A DNA stretch of 64,000 bases, from the NCBI RefSeq assembly GCF_014204865.1, contig NZ_JACHMG010000001.1, positions 372,001-436,000 of the forward strand, read 5' to 3'. The translations under genes and the position numbers were made by a program. The DNA is from Amycolatopsis jiangsuensis. Its GTDB lineage: Bacteria; Actinomycetota; Actinomycetes; Mycobacteriales; Pseudonocardiaceae. Positions within the stretch are counted from its first letter, which is position 1, and every line of letters begins with the position of its first letter. The notes beneath the pieces are model-generated. The model ran no database searches. It worked only from the letters and a program-made list of their open reading frames with translations, and had not been told where the DNA came from. Below are positions 61,828-64,000 of this stretch, piece by piece.

Positions 61828-63402
61828 ATGACCCTCGCCCCGCCCGCCCTCACCCGCCCCGCCTCGGTGACCGGGCCGTTCCTGCGGCAGCTGGTCGCCC
61901 GGGTGCCCGGATCGTCGGGCGAGACCTGGAAACTCACCGAGGTCTACACCGGCGATGTGCTCACCGAGCTGCCGCAGTCCACGCCGGAAGACATCGAGCA
62001 GGCGTTCGCGACCGCGCGCGCGGCGCAGCGGAAGTGGGCGGCCACCCCGCTGAAACAGCGGCTCGCGGTGTTCAAGCGGGCGCACGCGCTCTTCGTCGGC
62101 AACGCGCGCACGGTCGCCGACCTCATCCAGGTCGAAAGCGGCAAGAACCGGCGGATGGCGATCGAGGAGAGCTGTGACCCGCCGATGGTGATGAGCCACT
62201 ACCTGAAGCGCGCCGCCGCACTGCTGGCACCGAGGAAACGCGGCGGGCCGGTGCCACTGCTGACCTCGTCGACCGAAATCCGGCTGCCCAAGGGCGTCGT
62301 CGGCGTCATCGCGCCGTGGAATTTTCCGTTCGCCACCGGGATTTCGGACGCGATCCCGGCGTTGATGGCGGGCAACGCGGTCGTGCTGAAGCCGGACAAC
62401 AAGACCGCGCTCTCGCCGCTCTACGGCATAGCGCTGCTGGAGGAAGCGGGTCTGCCGGAGGGACTGTTCCAGGTGGTCTGCGGGGAGGGGCCGGCTGTCG
62501 GCCCGCCGGTCATCGACCGCGCGGACTACGTGATGTTCACCGGTTCGACCGCCACCGGCCGGGCGATCGGGGAACAGGCCGGACGCAACCTCATCGGCTG
62601 CTGCCTCGAACTCGGCGGCAAGAACCCGATGCTCGTCCTGGAGGACGCCGACCTCGAAGAGGCCACGTCCGGGGCGATCTTCGGCGCGTTCGGCAACACC
62701 GGCCAGATCTGCATGCACGTCGAACGGATCTACCTGCCGCAGTCGCGGTACGAGGAGTTCAAGAACGCGTTCGTGGCCAAGGCACGGGCGCTCGACGTCC
62801 GGGCCGCCTACGACTTCGGCCCGGAGATGGGCTCGCTCGTCTCGGTGGAGCATCTGGGCCGCGTCCAGTCGCACGTCGAGGACGCCGTGGCCAAGGGAGC
62901 CACCGTGGTGTGCGGCGGGAAACCCCGTCCCGACCTCGGTCCGGCGTTCTTCGAACCGACGGTGCTGGAGGGCGTCACCCAGGACATGCTGTGCGGGGTC
63001 ACCGAAACCTTCGGCCCGGTCGTCGCGCTGTACCCGTATCGCACGGTCGACGAAGCGATCGGACTCGCCAACGACACCGACTACGGCCTGAACGCCTCGG
63101 TCTGGTCCCGCGACGCCGCGGCCGCGCGGGCAGTGGCGGCACGCATCGAGTCCGGCAACGTCAACATCAACGACATCCTGGCGACCGCGTTCGCCGCCAA
63201 GGGCACGCCGTCCGGCGGGGTGAAGAACTCCGGCGTCGGCGCCCGGCACGGCGATCAGGGGCTGCTGAAGTACACCGACGTGCAGAACGTGGCGGTGCTC
63301 AAGAAGCAGGTGATGAGCCCGCGCCCGGGGCAGGCCTACGAAAAGTACGTCGAGGGGATGCTTTCCGGACTGAAGATGATGCGCAGGTTGCGCATCCGGT
63401 AG
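61828..63402 (+). CDS. Aldehyde dehydrogenase, succinate-semialdehyde-dehydrogenase (GabD2)-like
   Basis: A 524-residue NAD(P)-dependent aldehyde dehydrogenase. Blocks PKGVVGVIAPWNFPF, TGSTATGRAIGEQAG, catalytic Glu in LELGGKNPM and catalytic Cys in GNTGQICMHVERI, with a C-terminal region resembling mycobacterial GabD2 (Rv1731). In this operon it most likely oxidises the aldehyde made by the GMC enzyme, not necessarily succinate semialdehyde. It starts 7 bp after the GMC stop. A hairpin follows. Confidence 0.92.
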   Translation: MTLAPPALTRPASVTGPFLRQLVARVPGSSGETWKLTEVYTGDVLTELPQSTPEDIEQAFATARAAQRKWAATPLKQRLAVFKRAHALFVGNARTVADLIQVESGKNRRMAIEESCDPPMVMSHYLKRAAALLAPRKRGGPVPLLTSSTEIRLPKGVVGVIAPWNFPFATGISDAIPALMAGNAVVLKPDNKTALSPLYGIALLEEAGLPEGLFQVVCGEGPAVGPPVIDRADYVMFTGSTATGRAIGEQAGRNLIGCCLELGGKNPMLVLEDADLEEATSGAIFGAFGNTGQICMHVERIYLPQSRYEEFKNAFVAKARALDVRAAYDFGPEMGSLVSVEHLGRVQSHVEDAVAKGATVVCGGKPRPDLGPAFFEPTVLEGVTQDMLCGVTETFGPVVALYPYRTVDEAIGLANDTDYGLNASVWSRDAAAARAVAARIESGNVNINDILATAFAAKGTPSGGVKNSGVGARHGDQGLLKYTDVQNVAVLKKQVMSPRPGQAYEKYVEGMLSGLKMMRRLRIR

Positions 63403-63419
63403 CGGTGAGCTTGCTCTCT

Positions 63420-63450
63420 CCGGCGCCTCGTCCGAGGTGCCCGGCGCCGG
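63420..63450 (+). terminator. Possible terminator after the aldehyde dehydrogenase gene
   Basis: Outer arms CCGGCGCC (63420-63427) and GGCGCCGG (63443-63450), with an alternative inner CCTCG/CGAGG pairing, starting 17 bp after the stop. Confidence 0.5.
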
Positions 63451-63532
63451 GCCCGGCCCGGTGAACCGCATGGTCAGCGGCACGGTGGCGCTGACCGATG
63501 CACCAGTGCATTGTTCCGCCTGCCGCCGGGTA

Positions 63533-63562
63533 TTGGACGCATAACTTGCGGCTGCTTACGAT
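63533..63562 (+). promoter_or_regulatory. Leaderless promoter of the MFS gene
   Basis: TTGGAC (63533-63538), 18-bp spacer, TACGAT (63557-63562); the GTG start lies 8 bp after the -10, so transcription probably begins at or next to the start codon. Confidence 0.55.
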
Positions 63563-63570
63563 CTGCCCAC

Positions 63571-64000
63571 GTGACAGATACGAGCACGCAGACTGCGGCC
63601 TTGCCGCACCTCCGTGGCACGTCCGGCTTCCGGCGCATCACGCTGGCGCTGTTCGCCTCCGGGCTGGCGACCTTCACCACGCTCTACTGCGTGCAGGCGC
63701 TGCTGCCCGCGCTGAGCACCGATTTCGGCCTCAGCCCGGCGCAGGCCAGTCTCGCCGTCTCTCTCGGCACCGCGGGCCTGGCGGTCGGGGTCATCCCGCT
63801 GACCGCGCTGTCGGGCGTGGTCGGGCGCACGCCGGTGATGACGGCTTCGCTCTTCACCGCCGCAGTGCTCGGGGTGGCGCAGGCAGTGAGCCCGTCGTTC
63901 ACGGTGCTGCTCGTCTTGCGCGCCTTGCAGGGGCTCGCGCTCGCCGGATTGCAGGCGACCGCGATGTCGTACTTGTCCGAGGAGATCGACCGTCGTTCGC
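63571..64000 (+). CDS. MFS transporter, N-terminal part (cut by window end)
   Basis: The first 143 residues of a major facilitator exporter of the YnfM/arabinose-efflux type: four hydrophobic segments, the ATFTTLYCVQALLPALSTDFGLSPAQASLAVS start characteristic of this group, and a fourth-helix region VLRALQGLALAGLQATAMSYL. The GTG start is leaderless. The remaining two thirds lie beyond the window. Confidence 0.88.
   Translation, partial: MTDTSTQTAALPHLRGTSGFRRITLALFASGLATFTTLYCVQALLPALSTDFGLSPAQASLAVSLGTAGLAVGVIPLTALSGVVGRTPVMTASLFTAAVLGVAQAVSPSFTVLLVLRALQGLALAGLQATAMSYLSEEIDRRS

Overview
This is a high-GC actinomycete chromosome segment, almost certainly from Amycolatopsis or a close pseudonocardial relative. 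The evidence is strong G/C third-position bias, GTG starts, apparently leaderless promoters, Tat-secreted proteins, and an enolase-superfamily racemase at 46787-47893. From memory, that racemase aligns without gaps and very closely to the 368-residue Amycolatopsis N-acylamino-acid racemase. I see no rRNA, tRNA, CRISPR array, insertion sequence or phage gene. The window opens inside a sensor kinase gene and closes inside an MFS exporter gene.

Layout. 1-11.4 kb: a two-component system, a PAP2 phosphatase, pirin plus a degenerate M20 hydrolase, a MarR-controlled flavin monooxygenase with a FUSC-type membrane protein, a class III CoA-transferase and a secreted DUF protein. 11.6-18.9 kb: a secreted GH25 lysozyme; a divergent pair matching 2,2-dialkylglycine decarboxylase (dgdA) and its LysR regulator (dgdR); an LLM flavoenzyme; a secreted tripeptidyl-aminopeptidase-type hydrolase; a TetX-like monooxygenase. 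18.9-32.1 kb: a catabolic locus with a LacI regulator, FAD oxidoreductase, hydantoinase/oxoprolinase-like protein, small HExxH protein, permease, divergent secreted GH105 hydrolase and two large Tat-exported proteins. Two near-identical palindromes (CTRATACGTATYAG) flank its transcription units. 32.1-38.2 kb: a MerR/SDR pair and a TetR-controlled P450-SDR-Baeyer-Villiger monooxygenase operon. 38.2-43.2 kb: a short tandem-repeat patch, a phosphocholine-type phospholipase C, a decayed oxidoreductase gene, and a TetR/SGNH-hydrolase pair.

43.2-53.4 kb is the most coherent island: an N-acyl-D-amino-acid deacylase, M20 deacylase, GNAT acyltransferase, N-succinylamino-acid racemase and PucR regulator, then an S9-S12 peptidase fusion. 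A related palindrome lies the same distance upstream of a similar -10 candidate in front of both the first gene and the fusion. This suggests a regulon for D-amino acids or D-residue peptides: succinylate, racemise, then desuccinylate to the L-form, with the fusion supplying substrates.

53.4-64 kb: a gene-poor stretch; a hydrolase carrying the complete fluoroacetate-dehalogenase residue set; a TetR/SDR divergent pair; a GlsB-type membrane protein; a decayed CocE-type hydrolase; a secreted GH5-like glycosidase; a GMC oxidoreductase plus aldehyde dehydrogenase behind a KstR-like motif; and an MFS gene. Three gene remnants (40.8, 49.8 and 57.1 kb) mark this half as a region of turnover. All functions are inferred from motifs and family recall; no database search was run.
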